DNA of 64,000 nucleotides from Cudoniella acicularis (GCA_013054445.1 JAAMPI010000079.1:1-64000); one strand, 5' to 3'. Shown: positions 11,631 through 24,658, counted from the stretch's first letter. The notes: generated by a model not told the origin, from the sequence alone. Numbers and translations are program-made.

Positions 11631-13423
11631 CTAGGAGCCATGCCGGAAGAATCCAGGCTTGGGCCAAGACGGTGCCTCGAAAACGCCTGGCGGTGCGAAA
11701 GCAAGATTGGCATAAAACTCAACTGTAATGAAAAGCCTTGCTGAAACCCAAACACCGATGACAAAATAGGTAACCACCGTGAAGGAAAATTCCTTGAAAG
11801 AAATATGGCTAGCCCAAGAAATACCGCAAATGTCGAGTGCGAAATATCTTTTGAGCGAGTAGAGGAACCCAAACAGCGTCATTACGACCGTAGACCCACG
11901 CCAGACGGCTTGCTCTCCGTGCTTGAGAAGCGGTGCGTTCCATGCTACCGTGTGCAAAACGCCATTTATTCCGAAAATAAAGAGAACTCCTAGGCAATGC
12001 AAGAATCGATGTAGGATTTCGAATTGTGCTCTGTTGAGAGTTCTTTCCCCAAGCGGCTCCTGTTCCGCCGATTGAATTTTGTGGATAGATTCTCGTGGGA
12101 CTCTGGCAAGCCTTCTCACCTGCCGCCATCTTAGTCCGTCTTGTTCTGTTATGCTCATTTCGCAGGTATGCAATTGATCGTCCTCTACCCTTCGAAGCTG
12201 CCTGGCCCATTCGTTTCCTTTCCAGTAGGTAATCGTTTTAAAATTAGCTTGAGTAATGCCCTCCACTCTTCCGGAAGCCGCGTATGCATCGGTATGATCC
12301 TCTTCCGCGATTTTGGCGAGGTGAAATTTTGACTTTGTTCCTTCTACGGGCTGTTCCCAAATCCTAAGGTCAGATCTCAAAGAAACACCGCCGTCTAGAA
12401 CGAGCTTACTCTATCTATCAGTAGTGAAATCCAACAGTTCATATTCGAGAGGAACTTCAGAGACCTCTTTGTTGAATCTTATGTTACTCAGTCCCGATCG
12501 CATATACATAAAAGCAAGTGGTGGCCCTAGTTCCTCTTCCCTAAGTATGATCGGCTTGGCGACATCAAAGGGTTTATGCCACCAAAGAAAATAGACAAAC
12601 ACGATACAGATAGCGCGCCCAAAAGTTTCAAGCTCCAAAAGCGAGAGTGGGAGATCTTTAACCACTCGGGCGATGCATTAGATGCAGAAACAGGCTGCCT
12701 GAGCACAGGCGAGTAATTTCACAAAACCATTTTGCTTGCTTTTATCGTTAATCTCATCGAGCGAGAAAGCGAGAAACTCTGGGTATGACTCAAACAATAT
12801 CCGAAATCCTTGTGGAAGAATGGCGATACGTGTGCCAGACGGGGGAAAGTTCAATTCGCTCTTTTTTTTGTCGTTTTCAAGAGCAAAACCTCCCATGATG
12901 ACGTAAAAGGTATGCTTCAATGTCCATTTCGAATCGTTTATTTGCTGTTCCATTTCTGAATTTGGTTCTTGGCTTGGCTCTGGGTTTGGTCTCGAAAACT
13001 AAGGGCACTGTCCGCTCCTCTCTACCTCCATAGGTAATGTGTACATACCAAAGTTTTCCGACAAAAGAGACCTGAAAGAAAGCTGTGACAACATTTGAGT
13101 ATTCTTAAAATCAGAGGCAGCGACCTGTGGCGTTCCGGGACAACCTTGAGCAAAAAGCAGTATGCTTCTTTCCATTGTATAAACGCCATATAGGCTAGTA
13201 CCTCTGGGACAAAAAGTCCTATCAGGAAAAGGCCCATCTGTGGCCAAACTTAGTTTCGGGATCGGCCTCGCACTGGTATGTTGAGATGAATGGCTGTCCA
13301 TGCGCAGAGCCACGTAGTAAGCACGCAACTAGAAAGAATATCCCATGTTCCGCGTTGCGCCGCCGTGGGACTAAACTGGGGACTTTGAACGGTGGCATTA
13401 CCGAAAGGAGGGGGAAACATCAT
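11631..13423 (-). pseudogene. decayed fungal multi-pass membrane protein
   Basis: Two exons (complement of 13049-13423 and 11631-12998, joined over a GTATGT...CTTAG intron) give 581 codons in one continuous frame interrupted by exactly three stops: TAA at 13247-13249, TAA at 12678-12680 and TAG at 12411-12413. The translation matches a large uncharacterised fungal membrane family. It has the N-terminal GTWDIL and TAIHLNIP segments, the KWTLKHTFYVIMGGF block, PLSLLELETF and LWWHKPFDV, and a C-terminal TFLD-less VFEAPSW ending. In the family the Cys-Ile pair before CIAR is normally followed by Gln, so the second stop fits CAA to TAA. Otherwise the gene keeps its length, splice sites and hydrophobic segments, so inactivation looks recent. 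Confidence 0.8.
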
Positions 13424-15157
13424 GTATATGGTGCCTTGTTATGTTAAGATGGAGTTTCGATTGGAAGTCATCTTCACCAGGACTACTCCATCCATCCTCA
13501 TTTTATGGACCAAACTTTTATTGAGCATCTTAAAATTTCATAATTTGAGTATCGATGTAATAAACAATGAAGTACGAGACAGCGAGTATGCAGCGGCTGA
13601 AACAATCAAGTCAATCTCTCCAACAATACTCTCATTGAGAACCGTTTCGAGAATGCGCCAAAAATCTTGAGATGTCTTAAACGTCAAAAGATTAATTCTA
13701 CATTAAATAAATAGAACGTATCATCAGGGACACATTGGATCTTTTGCAAGGTCAATCCTGTGCATGTAGTGTATTATGATTCGAAATTTCTCTAATCAAA
13801 ATTCTCCCGTGCCAAATTATGTTCTCAGCCTTTCTCCAGACTTCCACCGTTCAAGATTGTCTCAACCGCCTTTGACTTTCTGCTAAGTTTTAGAAATCCA
13901 CAAATAACTCTTTTTCCCCCGTAACTATTATCGAATTGTGGAATACTAGGCTTTGCCCTCTTTCCCATCTCGCTTATCATTCCCAGCCTCATCACCATCC
14001 TTATTCCGCGTCTAAATAATCCTTTACAATTTATTGCACATCGCTCTGTAGTATTGACATCAATGCCCTACTATGGCTCTTACGCGCTTTTGGACATCTA
14101 TACTTAATTTTTTCGAATTTATTGGAAAGGACGGAAATTCCTGTTGAGGCGGTTCTTAAACTTTTTTGAGACGTAGCGGGTTACTCGCCAAATTACAGCG
14201 TGTCGCACGCTGGACTTTAGCAGTTGCCTGTTTGTACAATTGTGAGCTCACGCTAAACGGCGCAATCCCTATTTCGTGCTTAGGATTCACCACAGCAAAA
14301 TAATCTTCAAATTGCATAATTGAGTAAAGTTCATAAATAAAGGTTCGTTTTTAAAGTAATCGTTTTTGTCTTGTCACAAACTCGCCATTGCCTGGACAGT
14401 TAAAGCGTGCGATCGCTAACTCACGAGTTACAGCGTGCTAAATGCTGTAAAATTAGCGAGCTGCACCCTGTACTATGGCGAGTACCCACTAACCAACAAC
14501 GGCTCAGCAACACGGGCAACCTATTCCACTCCAACACCCTAACACTTCAAATTCTTTGCTTCTGTGAGATATTATTCAAAAACCCGCCAATTCTCCCCTA
14601 ATTTAGCTTTTCGTTTTATTTTAGCACTCTAAGTATAAACACGTTTAAATTCGTGGTTGTTTGACACATTTTAAGTGTTCGAGGCGACATTCCCGGTACT
14701 CCGAGCTGAGTGACAGAAGAGTGAGCTCTGCACTTTATGAGTATCTGTCAATGATTATTAAATGCTCCCTTCCATTATAATTGATCTAGAGTTCTGTAAT
14801 AGTGAAAGAAGTAGCACCAGGTATAGTGTCCTAAATTTGCGTTTGATTTTACTTACAAAGTAAGACTATATTAAGTTCGCATTCGCACTGTCCCGTCCTA
14901 ATTTAGCGAATAGCTAATTTCAGACTATTATCTATCTACGCATATCAAAATCATTTCCTTTCCACATTCCATTGCACACACCAGACATGTGCTCCAAGCA
15001 CTAATGTATATTAAGCGGCCGTGGCATCCTTTCAAAAAAAAAAGCGTTCCTGGTATATCCCATTCCGAAAGTTTCCCCTTCCAATTTCATCAATGCCGTG
15101 ACTAGAATCTCCGGCTCGCAAATTACCGTATCTACTCCTGATGGATCACGAAGATGA
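13424..15157. other. AT-rich gene-poor stretch
   Basis: About 1.7 kb without a supportable gene. It is AT-rich and has several small palindromes, such as CAGCGTG-tcg-CACGCTG near 14200 and ACAGC...GCTGT near 14430. The word TTACAGCGTG occurs at both. This could be a worn-down repeat, but I recognise no element ends. Confidence 0.5.
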
Positions 15158-17990
15158 TTAATAGTAGACCTTTGGTTCCCAAAGGGGTGGTCTAGCGCCT
15201 TCGCTGTCCCAGACCAAGTTATTTTTGTCATCCACGGTACAGCCCTCGTCCGTAATTGCAATAACCTTGCTTGTGTGTAAAACCTCTTGTTGGCTGATAC
15301 CGGTTGGGTCCCTAGGAATCCAAAGCAGTGGCGTCTCGCTCGTTACCGAAGGAGGATAGTAGGCGTTTTCGGCAACATTTTCTTCGTACATATTCTCTGC
15401 ATCTAGAAGGCCATGAGGGACGAGTTGACGGAGAGTGGCGTAGTCGGTGTAAATATGTGGCTTAAAGAACTTGGCAAACAAATTTGGCTTGATAGATTGC
15501 TTTGGCGCAGCAACAACCTCAGCAGCATCACCGTTCTTCTCCTTAACTGTGCTGTCTTGGGAGCCGACACGGTCACCAGGGACAACACCACCTTCCATTC
15601 CTTCGCGCAAAGACTCTTCTTCAGCCTCAAGGGACTTGGGAAGGTTGTATAGGAGTGGATCCAAGGCGGCGTTGAGCGAGAAGTGGTATAGAATAGTGAA
15701 GATCAAGAAAGCAATCATGCAAATAAGCGGGCCAGGAGTGGTTGCAATTGCGAAAAGTCCAATAAGGCAGATCTCAGCAATGTAGACGCCAGTGAGTATG
15801 TGCTGGAGTGCACGGGGATATATAAGACCCTTGGTGTCGATCTGGCTGTCCGTGACGAAGAGGATGTTATAACGAAAGGCAAGATAGAAGAGGGCCATGC
15901 CAATTGTCGCGAAACCGAGAACAAGGGGAGCGATGCACGAGTAGGTAATGCCTATTTGGGATTAGCTTTGTTGGAAAATCTGCAGAAAATACTTACCAAT
16001 GACAGCAATGTTTGCGAACACTGGAAGAGTGCTGCCCCATGAGATGCCGCTCAGACTAGACAAGTTAGAATTTAGGTTAATCAAATTGGAACGGAAGAAC
16101 ATACTTTGCCCACTTTTGATACATCTTTCTTGGCGTACCGGCCATGAATTTGTAGAGAAGCTTGAAAACAACAAAGCCAACGACTTGGGAAAGTACCCCA
16201 GAAGCAACTGTCAGCCCCTGAACAATAAAGTATGAAATGTAGAAGTTCGAGGCTGTAGGTAGGCGACTTGCTAAGAGGGACGTAATTCCGGTAGGGTCGT
16301 GAATGATAGTCGCAACGACTGACGATGCGGCCGAGGCAATCGTCACCACGAGGAAAACTTGAACGACTTGGAAAACAAAATATGCGTTCTGAGTGAAGAG
16401 CTCGACACGTGCTAGCGATGGTTCTCCAGCAATTTTTGCGCAAACTAACTCAAGTTAGTTTAAGATAAAAATCCGAGCATGACACAAACTTACGTCTCAT
16501 GATGACGGGGACGAGAGACATGAGGATAGAGAGCGCAACTGCAGGGAGAAGACCAGTCACGACACCCATAATGACGTTGGGAATCTTTGTTAACCAGTGA
16601 AGCCAAGAAAATGTCTCAAGGTAGGGGACGTTTGAGATAAAACCAACGGCTGCGACGGGAATGGCCCAGAAGACGACCAAAGCCGTAATGAATGAGAGAA
16701 CTCCGATTCTGCGAACAACTCGTTGCCACCAAGAGATCTTGAGAGACTTCCAGACAATTTCGTTGGGTTGGACACCGATGTATCGAGGAGACACTGAAAT
16801 AATTAGCACTTGATGGGGTAGGTAGGAATGCTAACGTACTGTGGAGAGCTTGATGATGAGACAAGGTTTGGAAAGCAGCTTGGGCATCAGATTGATGGGC
16901 GAACTCGATAAAAACACTTCCGATCAATTCGGTCTCACCAGCTCGATAACTTGCTTGAGCGGCATCAGTCTCGGGAATGAGCTTTTCAAGTTGCTCGCGG
17001 GACCAGTTAATGGTGTCAACCTTCTTGCCATATAGCCCGAATTTACCAAGCTTGTGTGTCGGTCGCTTCTTCGTGGGAATCCAACGAGCAGCCAGGGATC
17101 CAGATTCAGCGTCACCCTCGGGAACAGGTTCATCGTCTGGCGATGCAGCTCCCTTCTTGATGGCCTTTAATCTCTCTCCATTTGCCAATTTGATAAGCTT
17201 CACCTCAGCGGCTTCCAAGTTGTAGGCCACTTTGTCACGCTCCTCAACCAACTCGTCAACCTTGGTGGTGTCTCGTGCAATCCAGATGCTGCGTACGGCG
17301 CTACCAAATACCTTTCGAAGCCTTGCTTCATTCAAGTAGTCCTTGGGAACTGAGGTGAACAAAACAGTTCTAGCTGAGATGCGATTGGCATATACTGGCG
17401 ATAGAAGGAAAGCTTGACGAAGGTTGACGTAGAAAATGGTTTCCCGAGTAACTAACATTAAAACAAATCCGAAGAAAATCCATCCGCAGAAGCAGGTCGC
17501 AAAGTATCGGTATTTCCCTCCTGATTTACTGGTGCTGATATTGCTCATGGAGAGTAAGTCGAGTTGCACGCCTGGTCCTCCACCTGTTATATAAACGGGA
17601 AATAAAACTGGCCAAGTGATGCAGGCACCAACAAACATAATGACCACCGTCATGCGAAGGAAGCGAAGGAATAGATATGCGTCAAGAGATTGATGTTGGA
17701 GGGCCCAAGTATCAGGGATCTTCCAAAACGGCCCAATCCAGTTGAATAAGCCAGTAGGAAGGGACGTAGTTCGCTCCCTGCGAATGTTAGCAGATTATCG
17801 CCAATTGTGCAATGATTTTTACTTACTCCTCCCTAATCGTCCCCAGATATGTTCTTGGCGCGTACCATCTTCGCTGGGATCTCCTGAGAACCAGAAATAT
17901 CACGATGTATACAGCAGAAATGAGCGCGACTGGGGCCAGGGTCGCAACCAGTCCTGACAGCGATGAATTGGCGGTAGTGGTAGAACTCAT
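15158..17990 (-). CDS. CSC1/OSCA-like (DUF221, RSN1-type) membrane channel
   Basis: The complement of 15158-15951, 15997-16055, 16105-16444, 16494-16793, 16840-17777 and 17827-17990 gives 864 residues, with every exon phase closing. Order: N-terminal RSN1_TM region (first helix in exon 1, then YAPRTYLG and the NWIGPFWKIPD stretch), a cytosolic PHM7-type domain with two RRM-like halves (VPKDYLNEARLRKVFG ... GSVFIEFAHQSDAQ), then the seven-helix RSN1_7TM domain with SPRYIGVQPNEIVW at its start. The C-terminal tail is hydrophilic with a Gly/Ala/Glu-rich part. Family members are osmosensitive or mechanosensitive cation channels or lipid scramblases; yeast Csc1 and Rsn1 are relatives. The start at 17990 (MSSTTTANSS) was chosen as the ATG directly preceding the first helix. 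Confidence 0.93.
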
Positions 17991-18323
17991 GATGGTGGAG
18001 TCCTGGACCACAATTGAGGACTTGGTATGAAAGAATGGCTCGCACTCGAGCTCGGGTTTGGGTTTGTGGTCGTTTGTGTAGAGTTGACAAAGGATCCTCC
18101 AACAGAAGCTTCAGGTGATCTGGGAAAAGCAAAGTATTATTGACGCGCTATGAGCACAGACCAGGATAGGACCCCTTCTTTTTTTTTAGCGACTTGGTCT
18201 TAGGTGGGTACCCTTGCTAGTGACGTACTAGCCAACGAGCACAACCCTGCTACGATGGCTCAGGGAAGTGGAGTGACGGTAACAGGTTTGCTGGGGGGTC
18301 GCGATCGCCAACTGTCGACTGCC

Positions 18324-18350
18324 GGTTCTGGTGCTGGTGCTGGTGCTGGA
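18324..18350. repeat. GGTGCT simple repeat
   Basis: Short run of GGTGCT hexamers upstream of the channel gene; no coding role seen. Confidence 0.8.
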
Positions 18351-18407
18351 TGAAGCAGAGTGCCGTGGAACAGCTGTTTCTCTGCAATCTTACGGAGTGC
18401 CTAGGTA

Positions 18408-18436
18408 GGTGGTGATGATGATGATGATAATGATGC
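18408..18436. repeat. GAT trinucleotide run
   Basis: Short imperfect gatgatgat run with one AAT interruption, in the intergenic region. Confidence 0.75.
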
Positions 18437-20346
18437 TTTCAAGTTGTATTATTTCACTCGCACCACCCACAAACAGGAGAGAGAGACTTGTATTTATTGA
18501 AAATGACTACAAAGGTACCCTGCATGCGATAGCGCACTGGGTGGGACAGACAGACGTGGTGATCTGCGAGTCAATGAGACCACCAACCCGCTACTTGCTT
18601 GTGAGGAGAGACGGCAACCCGTCAAGCTGAAATCGCTGCAGCGTGATGAAGTTGCAGCGCCCGTCTACTGTTGCATCCCTCTGGTTCATCATGCTCAGTG
18701 CCTGGCCCCTCACTCCATAAGACTGAGGTTTAAGCTGAGATGCAATTTCAGACAGAAGACGACAACGCGATGCATAGATTTGTGCAATCTGAGATACGCG
18801 ACGGGAGGAGCATTCGCAATGATTGCAGGCATAGGCCCGCACCTCCAAGCTTCCTCCCTGTCGAGCTGAACTCAGGCCTGGAGCTTTCCGAGAGGCACCT
18901 GATTCGCTGAAACTTGCAGCGCATGCGCGGTTATCGCAAGTGAACTTGGGATTCTAGAACTTCCCGCATCTACTTCAAACATCTGAAGCCTCCACACCTG
19001 GTCCCTTAACCAGCTTAAGAAGTTGAGCTCTTCATATGAGGCTGTAAACAGTGTGGAGTCTAGATGAGGTGTCGTCGACTTGTCTATAGATTTTTTCGGC
19101 GGGGCCAGCCGACAGCTCGAACTGCCCGGAGCGAATCGTACCGGCCGCCAATTTAGGGTGGCAGGTTCTGCTTTTTCGTGGAAACCCAGAGGTCGGAAGC
19201 AAAAGCTTGACCAGACGACATTTCAAAAGTGGACACGTGAATAATTACTAATTTTACATCATTAATCCTCTACAAGTCTCTCTTCTGTCCACTCTCATAC
19301 AATTCGAAGCGCTTTCGGTATGGGCTGCTGGGGATTGGCCCACGTTGAAAGCCTCTGTTCGGTATCGCACCCTTTCATCGTATCGAACTGAAGCCCCGCA
19401 TCATTACGATCTGCTCTGCAAACAGTCTCGGATCATGAGCAGCATTCCCCGTTGGCTGAACAACCAACTCGGCGAGATCAGCTCCCCGAGACAACTAGCG
19501 CTAATGAAACCTGCAAGTCTCAAAAGGGTGTTATTTGGTGGTGATCTCACAAGTGCCGCCAATCTCAAATACTCCATTGGTTTCTTTTCATTCGAGCTTT
19601 GAACGAGAAAACCGGTTTATCACATCTCCTAATGTCTTGTAAGTGCGTAAAAGAGTTTCCGAAGAGAGTGCATAATTTTTGGGAAATGTGAAAGATCTCT
19701 TAAATCGACATCTGGGTACATCGACAACCCCTCTGTGTCTTGGCGGCTAATAGAAAATGAACCAGTGCTTCAGCGTCTCTGTTCTCCTCGTGCCTGAATC
19801 TTGCAAGCTTTATGGATTGAAAGGGAGTTCTTCAATCAGTATACATGTATTTTTAAGAGTCTCAATTTTGTCTATCTATTAAAGCAGTGATCTCTGTATG
19901 GTTTTCAAGTTCGCGATTTGTCGCTAATCCAAGTTGGCTTGCGTAAAGCGCAGCCGCATTTTGTGAATGACTGCCAGGAATAAATCAGGGTATTCAACCT
20001 CTAACGATTCGCGAACCTTGGGGCATAAGATTTCTGCAGTATTTCACTTTCTGACCATGGCGTCAATTCAAATGGTATCAACGGGGTTTGTTAAGGGAGA
20101 ACCCCGCTTGCCTTTCCTAATTCGGTGTCAGTCCCAACTACCTACATTCCTCAAAGCCCCTCCTTTCAACACTCGAAGAATGCAATTCTTGGAGATTCTC
20201 ATTCCCCAATATAACTGCCAATTGTTTTACATATTTCGCAATTCCCAAATCTGAGTCGAAAACTTTCTTTATTTCCCCTCTGCGAAAATAACGTTTTTCT
20301 TTGCCTCGTTTGAGCTTCAAGGCGCAAAAAACTCACTTCACACTTT

Positions 20347-22354
20347 ATGGACAACATGCAAGAAATGGATCTGGATAACCAGTATGGCGACGACGGGGAC
20401 AACGACGATATGGTCTTGACCGACGATACGGAAGAGTATTCCGACAATCAACCCTACACTACTCTCGCCGCCGCTCCTCCACGCCGAAAGCCCCAAGAGG
20501 TCATCGCTTCTACACCCTTCGCCCCCATCTACCGCTCCATTTTCACCCTCACACCTCCCGGTGACCGACTCCTCCCCCTCCTCGGGCATGTCAACTGTTC
20601 CTACCTCTCGACGCCCGGCTTGCCCCCAACCCTCCTCCAATTAAAACAACACGCCCAATCCCTCATCATCCTCATCAAATCTCTCACCGTCAGCACCCTT
20701 CCCGGAGTCATCGACAACGCCAATTCGGGCCTGGACCAGACCCTGAGCTTCAACGATGGAGAAACTTTTGATTTCTTGAATGATTTGAGAAAGCCGTATT
20801 TCGGCCCGCAAGGTAATCACTTGAGAGCACATCATGGTATGCCACTTACCTCTCTCCTGAACGTCCTTGAGGAGAAGAATATTCCTGCCGATGGAAGTAA
20901 CCCCGCTAAAGCCATCTACCGTGATATTTGTCCCCTCCACCGTGCGCAGCAGGAACTCCCGCCGACTGGGCAGAGCCGACCGTATGCTACGCATCAGGCG
21001 CTGATCCAGCATGCGAACGAGGTATTGGAGCTGCTGGATCATGAGTACAGCGCCAAGGGAGGGTTACTAGGCATCCTCCCAAAGAAAGAAGAGAAGGAGG
21101 ATAGGGAGAAAGCAGAGAGCACACTGTTAGGACAGATGATTCTCTACATCCAGCGCCTCGTTCAGCGCCTTCACGATCTGGAGCGCCAACACGCAAACGC
21201 CATGGATGTCCTTGCCGGCGAAGCTGCCGTCCCCCACCAAACTCTTTCCCTCCTCGGTCCAGATGGGAGGCGAGGCCGTGAGATGGTCTACCCTCAAGAT
21301 CGCTTCGTGCTTGTGAACGCGGGCGAAGACGTCTGGGACTTCCTGAATTCGCAGTTCGAGAAGAAAGAAATAGTTGATGAACAAGTGATGCAGAGCTATA
21401 AACGCATGGGTGTGACTGGAGAAGCAATCTGGGAGAAGCGTGGAGGGAAAGAGATGAGTCGAGGCATCACCGCCTTGGATGTAACAACTCGCTACTACCG
21501 CTTGAGAAAAGATCCTCTGAAGACCATTTTCGTCATTCCAGCACACGCGGAACACCCTGGCACCAAGGTGACACGCGAGATAGAGAAGCAACCGACGGTT
21601 GTTAGTGTGGTGAAGCCGGTGTGGCCGGAGAGGATGAGCATGGTGGAGATGAAGCATCGAAGTGACATGGCTGAATTGAAGCGGTTCAAGTCCGAGAAAG
21701 ACAGGCTGGAGAACAAGGTGGAGTGGATGACCCAGGAAAAGATCGTCCTGAACTTCCAAGCCGAGACTCTTGGCAAAGAGGTTCGAGACTGGAAAAAGAA
21801 ATACGAAGAAATCGACAATCTGCTGCGAAGTCCCGAAAACGCTGGCAGGCAAAGGCTCCATGAACAGACGAATCGTTACCAACCCTTGCAGCAGCAGCTA
21901 GAAGATTTGAAGAAGCAGGCAGAAGACAATGAGAGAGAAACGAAGCGACTGAAAGATGCACAAATGGAAGCCGATGCAATAGCTCAGCTTGCGAGAGAAG
22001 CCAGAGATCGAGAGTATGAGAATAGAAGACAAGAGCTCGAGCGTGAATTTGAGGAAAAGCGCCGCCAAATTGCGGAGATGGATACAATGGCAGGATTAGC
22101 GACAACGCAGTTGGCAGAGTCGATGGAGAGTGCTTGGAGAACACAGATTGTGGAGACGCAGATTCTGGTCGAGCATTTAAAAAAAGAAAAATGTTGAGTT
22201 GGGTCCCGAAGCTATTTCGGATGATCTGATAGAGCAGGGTAAGCAGGCTGGAAAGGAGAAGGCTGAACAGGCCGCTCGAGACGCCAAAAGCAGTGCCGGG
22301 CAACCACTAGGGTCTGGAGTCGTTGAAACGGAAGAACTATATGATGATGTATAG
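20347..22354 (+). CDS. coiled-coil hypothetical protein, split by a poly-A frameshift
   Basis: The open frame runs 20347-22197 (616 residues). It has an acidic N-terminus, a globular middle part (FDFLNDLRKPYFGPQG, YPQDRFVLVNAGEDVWDFL) and a long C-terminal coiled coil from about residue 430, rich in Glu, Lys, Arg and Gln. It ends just after a run of seven As at about 22177-22183. Removing one A continues the reading into a clearly coding stretch (NVELGPEAISDDLIEQGKQA and on) that ends at TAG 22352-22354 and keeps the same charged composition. The annotated end therefore includes that extension. Function unknown; the coiled coil suggests a structural or scaffold role. Confidence 0.7.
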
Positions 22355-22664
22355 TAATAGGACCAAAAGATTTGGAAGAAAGTAGTTCGAGCTTTGTAAG
22401 GCAGAGATGTGTGTGGTTTTAGCGGCATATGGGGTATTCAAGCTTCGATCCATATTGGCTACCGAGTAATTTGGAATTTAATCATTTGCAACAGCAAGAT
22501 TATACACTGACCTCTCTTGCCTGCATATCTGAGAGCGTAGAAGTAAATCCCAATTAGCTAATGCATAATTCTCGATTTATATTTAATCTGATTGCACACT
22601 ATTAGCAAAGAAATCCCAAAGAGCCCCATTGAACGCCCTGATATGATATGTGAATGCGATACCA
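22355..22664. other. convergent intergenic spacer
   Basis: 310 nt between convergent gene ends; only 3' flanks expected, nothing else seen. Confidence 0.6.
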
Positions 22665-23420
22665 TCAACCGATAGGTTTCGTCTTCTTCTTTTTCTTCTT
22701 CTCGCCACCTTTCTGAAAGTCCCTCCAACTACCAATCCTCTGCTCCCTCGTACTCTCCCAATCTTGCTCATGTTCTCTTTTCCTCTTCCTAGCCTCCAAT
22801 TCCTCATCCGCCTTCTTCTGCTCTCTACCCTCTTCCTGCATCTGCGCCTTCACTTGTCGTCTTCGCCTATGCTCGTTATCAATCAGCACCATCTTGGTCT
22901 TCTCCCTCCAATCTTTCGCAAACTGCTCCGTCTTCAACTCTTCACTGTCAACGGTCCATTTGTTCTCTCGGATCAAGAGCATACGCGCGTCTGCGATGGC
23001 CTCGTCGAGACGTTCGCGATGTTTCTCATCCATGAGTTCTGTTTGTGCTTTCTTAAGGCGATCGAAGGCATCTGGGGCTTGAGGGTTGCGAGTCTTGTCC
23101 GGATGGATCAGGAGCGATTTGACGCGGTAGCATTTCTTGATATCCGACTCGGGGACACCAGGCTGTAAATCAAGGACTGCGTATCTAGAACGGAGATCAG
23201 TACGTGGCGGGAAGGCCCAATTGTAGATAATACTTACGCATCTAAACGGAAAGCTTTCAAAATACGATCAATTTCTGCATCCTGCAAAAGAGATAACGCG
23301 TTAGTATCTGTTGATAAATTATGAAAAGAGGGACCTCACCTTATTGAATTCCTTTTCTTCAGATTCGAGGGCTTCAAGTGCATCGAGATCATCGTCAGTC
23401 TTTTGGGGCTTGGTAGTCAT
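22665..23420 (-). CDS. spf31: DnaJ-domain protein, DNAJC8/Spf31-like
   Basis: The complement of 22665-23184, 23238-23281 and 23340-23420 gives 214 residues. The N-terminus (DAEIDRILKAFRLDAYAVLDL) leads into a J-domain with the diagnostic His-Pro-Asp in LLIHPDKTRNP, followed by KKAQTELMDEKHRERLDEA. The remainder is a highly charged helix ending in a poly-Lys tail (KKKKKKTKPIG). This layout, a central J-domain flanked by short acidic and long basic helices, matches human DNAJC8 and fission-yeast Spf31, which associate with the spliceosome. The J-domain would stimulate an Hsp70. Exon 2 is only 44 nt, and all junctions are GT-AG. The splicing role is from the family and not visible directly. Confidence 0.9.
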
Positions 23421-24658
23421 AGCTCACCGAATGATGCCACTGGAAGACGATGCCTCCAGGTTAGCTGTGTGAGGTTGGGCTAGAAGATAAATCTGTTGTT
23501 GTAAATTGAGGTTGGTGCTCGCAATCAGTTTGCAAATGGAAGCGGCGATAAGGTAATGTTGAGGCCTCAGGAAGGAACAGGTTGTGAGCACGTGCCATCC
23601 CCCCTTTTGAGGCGGCGAGGTTCAGATAGCTTTTCCTCGAGTAAAAATACGCTCGGAATCAAGTGAATGCTTCATAATCAAAATAATTCAATAATTGATT
23701 TTGTATGTAACTATTTAATGAAAGATAAATGTAATCTCAGATTATCGTTAACTTTGCAAGGTCCGTTTTCTATAGAAGTTATATAACACTACAAATTCTC
23801 AACTTTGGGGGTATTTTTAGGTTTTCTAATCTATTCACTTTTGTGAAACTTCGTGAATTTCTGCTATGTTGGGCGATCTTTTTTTCCATACACATTCAAC
23901 AAAATCCAAAAGAATTTTCCCGTAACTTGAGCTTTGAAGTCTCGATCACAACAAGTATTAACAAGACGAATTGACATTAAATACATACAGTGGTAGTCTG
24001 GTAGAGGAGTAGTATTACATCGTTGCAGAATATGGTACCTGTGTGCTGTCTCATGAGAACTCCTTTCCCGCAAAAAAAAATCAAAAGCCGTAACGTCTAT
24101 CCTAACATTATTTCTCCTCCAGCACCCTCTCATAGAGGCAACAATCAAATTCCCAGATCATGAAGCCAGTTAAATAGACATAGACATTCTACAAATTAAA
24201 TCGAAGAAAATAATACTTAAAGATATCAGTTAAGCATCATTTAATGTATTAAAGCCCGGCAATTACCAGAAGTGCCACTTGAACTAAATTCAATACCTGA
24301 AATACTACTTCAGCAAGGGCATGACAATCTAAACTAATGGCGAGATAGTCTATAATCAGTTTATAGTTTTGAATTACTCAAAACAACAAAGATACTGAAC
24401 TTTAAAAGTACCTATTTAGGGTTTCGTCCGAAAAAGTTATTCCACGAACCTTTTCCTATTATTTTAATACCAAAGAAACAGATGCATTTCGTAAAGCAGT
24501 ATGAAGAAGGATATCTCGGGTATTTATATATTTGCAAGTGGCATTGAGGTATTTGACAATTAAAGCTAGATCTTAGATAATGCAGGAAGACACAACCTTG
24601 TACTCAACTCCATGACTAATTAGAGAGTATCATCCCCGGCACAAAAGAATTCTATCGC
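23421..24658. other. AT-rich intergenic region
   Basis: 1.2 kb between the J-protein promoter and the 3' end of the peptidase gene. It is strongly AT-rich from about 23640 on, with no supported gene on either strand. Confidence 0.55.

Larger units (their letters stand above)
17991..20346. promoter_or_regulatory. long divergent intergenic region
   Basis: 2.3 kb between two divergent genes. It contains simple repeats (a GGTGCT-type run at about 18325-18350 and a GAT/GAT-like run at about 18410-18436) and a few short frames (for example 19345-19602) with no recognisable domain. I treat it as promoters and leaders plus spacer. Confidence 0.5.

Noticed and set aside
13022..13237. Frameshift between the two halves of the membrane pseudogene
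   Set aside because: A GTATGT...CTTAG intron (12999-13048) joins the two frames exactly in phase, so only the stops are needed.
20347..22428. Long minus-strand frames opposite the coiled-coil gene
   Set aside because: They are shadows of the plus-strand coding frame and have no domains.
23864..24148. Open frame in the AT-rich spacer
   Set aside because: No ATG context, codon bias or domain; AT-rich chance frame.
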